This document shows, piece by piece, positions 6,653 through 6,880 of a DNA stretch of 6,880 nt. Origin of the DNA: Holophagae bacterium (lineage in GTDB: Bacteria; Acidobacteriota; Thermoanaerobaculia; Thermoanaerobaculales; Sulfomarinibacteraceae); assembly GCA_030637505.1 (NCBI GenBank), contig DAOWGJ010000383.1, positions 1 through 6,880 of the forward strand, in the 5' to 3' direction. A program made the translations under genes and the position numbers. The notes beneath the pieces are model-generated. The model was not told the origin of the DNA. It did not search any database and saw only the letters and a program-made list of their open reading frames with translations. The first letter of the stretch is position 1. The number at the start of each line of letters is the position of its first letter.

Positions 6653-6880
6653 CAGGTGGAGCAGGGTGTGAGGGGGGTTGATATGGAGTTTACGGCCCTG
6701 TTAGCTGCCGCTGCCTATCGAGGTGTGGATCTGTCGGCGGTGATGTTGATCTCTGATGAATTATGGCATGCAAAGTGGCGACCTGGATTCAAAGAAAAAT
6801 CTTTTCGCCAGAAAAGTCGGCAACTGGTGCGTATTCTTCTGGGATACTGCCAAGCAGGTAGTCAGCTAAAAAAACTATAA
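6650..6880 (+). CDS. C-terminal fragment of a nucleoside phosphorylase-family protein (5'-truncated)
   Basis: The 76 codons from the ATG at 6650 to the TAA at 6878-6880 match the C-terminal third of PNP/UDP-family nucleoside phosphorylases (PF01048). They show GVDMEFTALL (9-18), where Met12-Glu13 correspond to the ribose-binding Met-Glu pair, and VMLISDELW (31-39), where Ser35-Asp36 correspond to the base-contacting Ser-Asp, followed by KWRPGF (42-47). A working enzyme needs about 230-280 residues including the phosphate-binding N-terminus, which is nowhere upstream in any frame, so this is a remnant or a fusion tail. No Shine-Dalgarno sequence precedes 6650, and the frame is continuous with the HD gene apart from one TAG. 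The last 130 nt contain 55 G/C (42%) by hand count and use AAA, GAA, TTA and TTT codons rare upstream. It is most likely non-functional alone, or the product of a deletion or misassembly; family identity is fairly secure. Confidence 0.6.
   Translation: MQVEQGVRGVDMEFTALLAAAAYRGVDLSAVMLISDELWHAKWRPGFKEKSFRQKSRQLVRILLGYCQAGSQLKKL

Noticed and set aside
6683..6880. Alternative ATG at 6683 preceded by AGGGGGG as an independent gene start
   Set aside because: It would begin in the middle of the VDME motif, giving an even shorter phosphorylase piece; the purine run is more likely coincidental coding sequence.
6860..6880. A-rich end of the window as a possible terminator
   Set aside because: No stem-loop precedes it and the A-run is on the coding strand, not a T-run following a hairpin.

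Overview
The window is a GC-rich bacterial segment with all genes on the + strand and almost no intergenic DNA. The envelope genes (an exported TraB/GumN-type protein and a signal-peptide-bearing PBP4-type D,D-carboxypeptidase) suggest a diderm such as Desulfobacterota, Myxococcota or Acidobacteriota. The lineage cannot be fixed from the sequence alone. TTG is used as a start at least twice, and the five intact upstream genes all end in TGA.

Layout. (1) 5-868: TraB/GumN-family protein, probably missing its true N-terminus at the window edge. (2) 855-2696: histone-deacetylase-fold amidohydrolase with a complete zinc site and an extra C-terminal module of about 265 residues. (3) 2693-3445: classical short-chain dehydrogenase with a DprE2-like tail. 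(4) 3449-4858: DprE1-like FAD-linked oxidoreductase. (5) 4861-6150: DacB/PBP4-type (peptidase S13) D-Ala-D-Ala carboxypeptidase. (6) 6137-6628: HD-domain protein cut off by an in-frame TAG. (7) 6650-6880: same-frame continuation that turns into the C-terminal end of a nucleoside phosphorylase, in distinctly AT-richer DNA. Gene borders overlap by 14, 4 and 14 nt or are separated by 2-3 nt, so genes 1-6 look like one translationally coupled transcription unit. No promoter, terminator, tRNA, rRNA, CRISPR array or insertion sequence is visible.

How the genes may work together. The SDR and FAD oxidase resemble the DprE2/DprE1 pair that epimerises a polyprenyl-phospho-pentose (oxidation at C2', then reduction). 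Next to a peptidoglycan carboxypeptidase this suggests a cell-envelope glycan role. This is inference: no prenyltransferase or glycosyltransferase is in the window, so the substrate is unknown. The deacetylase-fold protein could in principle act on an acylated precursor, but nothing in the sequence proves it.

The strangest part is the 3' end. The HD protein appears to continue past its TAG stop into the terminal HHAD metal-site motif, then runs directly into a phosphorylase fragment with different base composition. That could be a nonsense mutation plus deletion fusion, amber recoding, or an assembly chimera.
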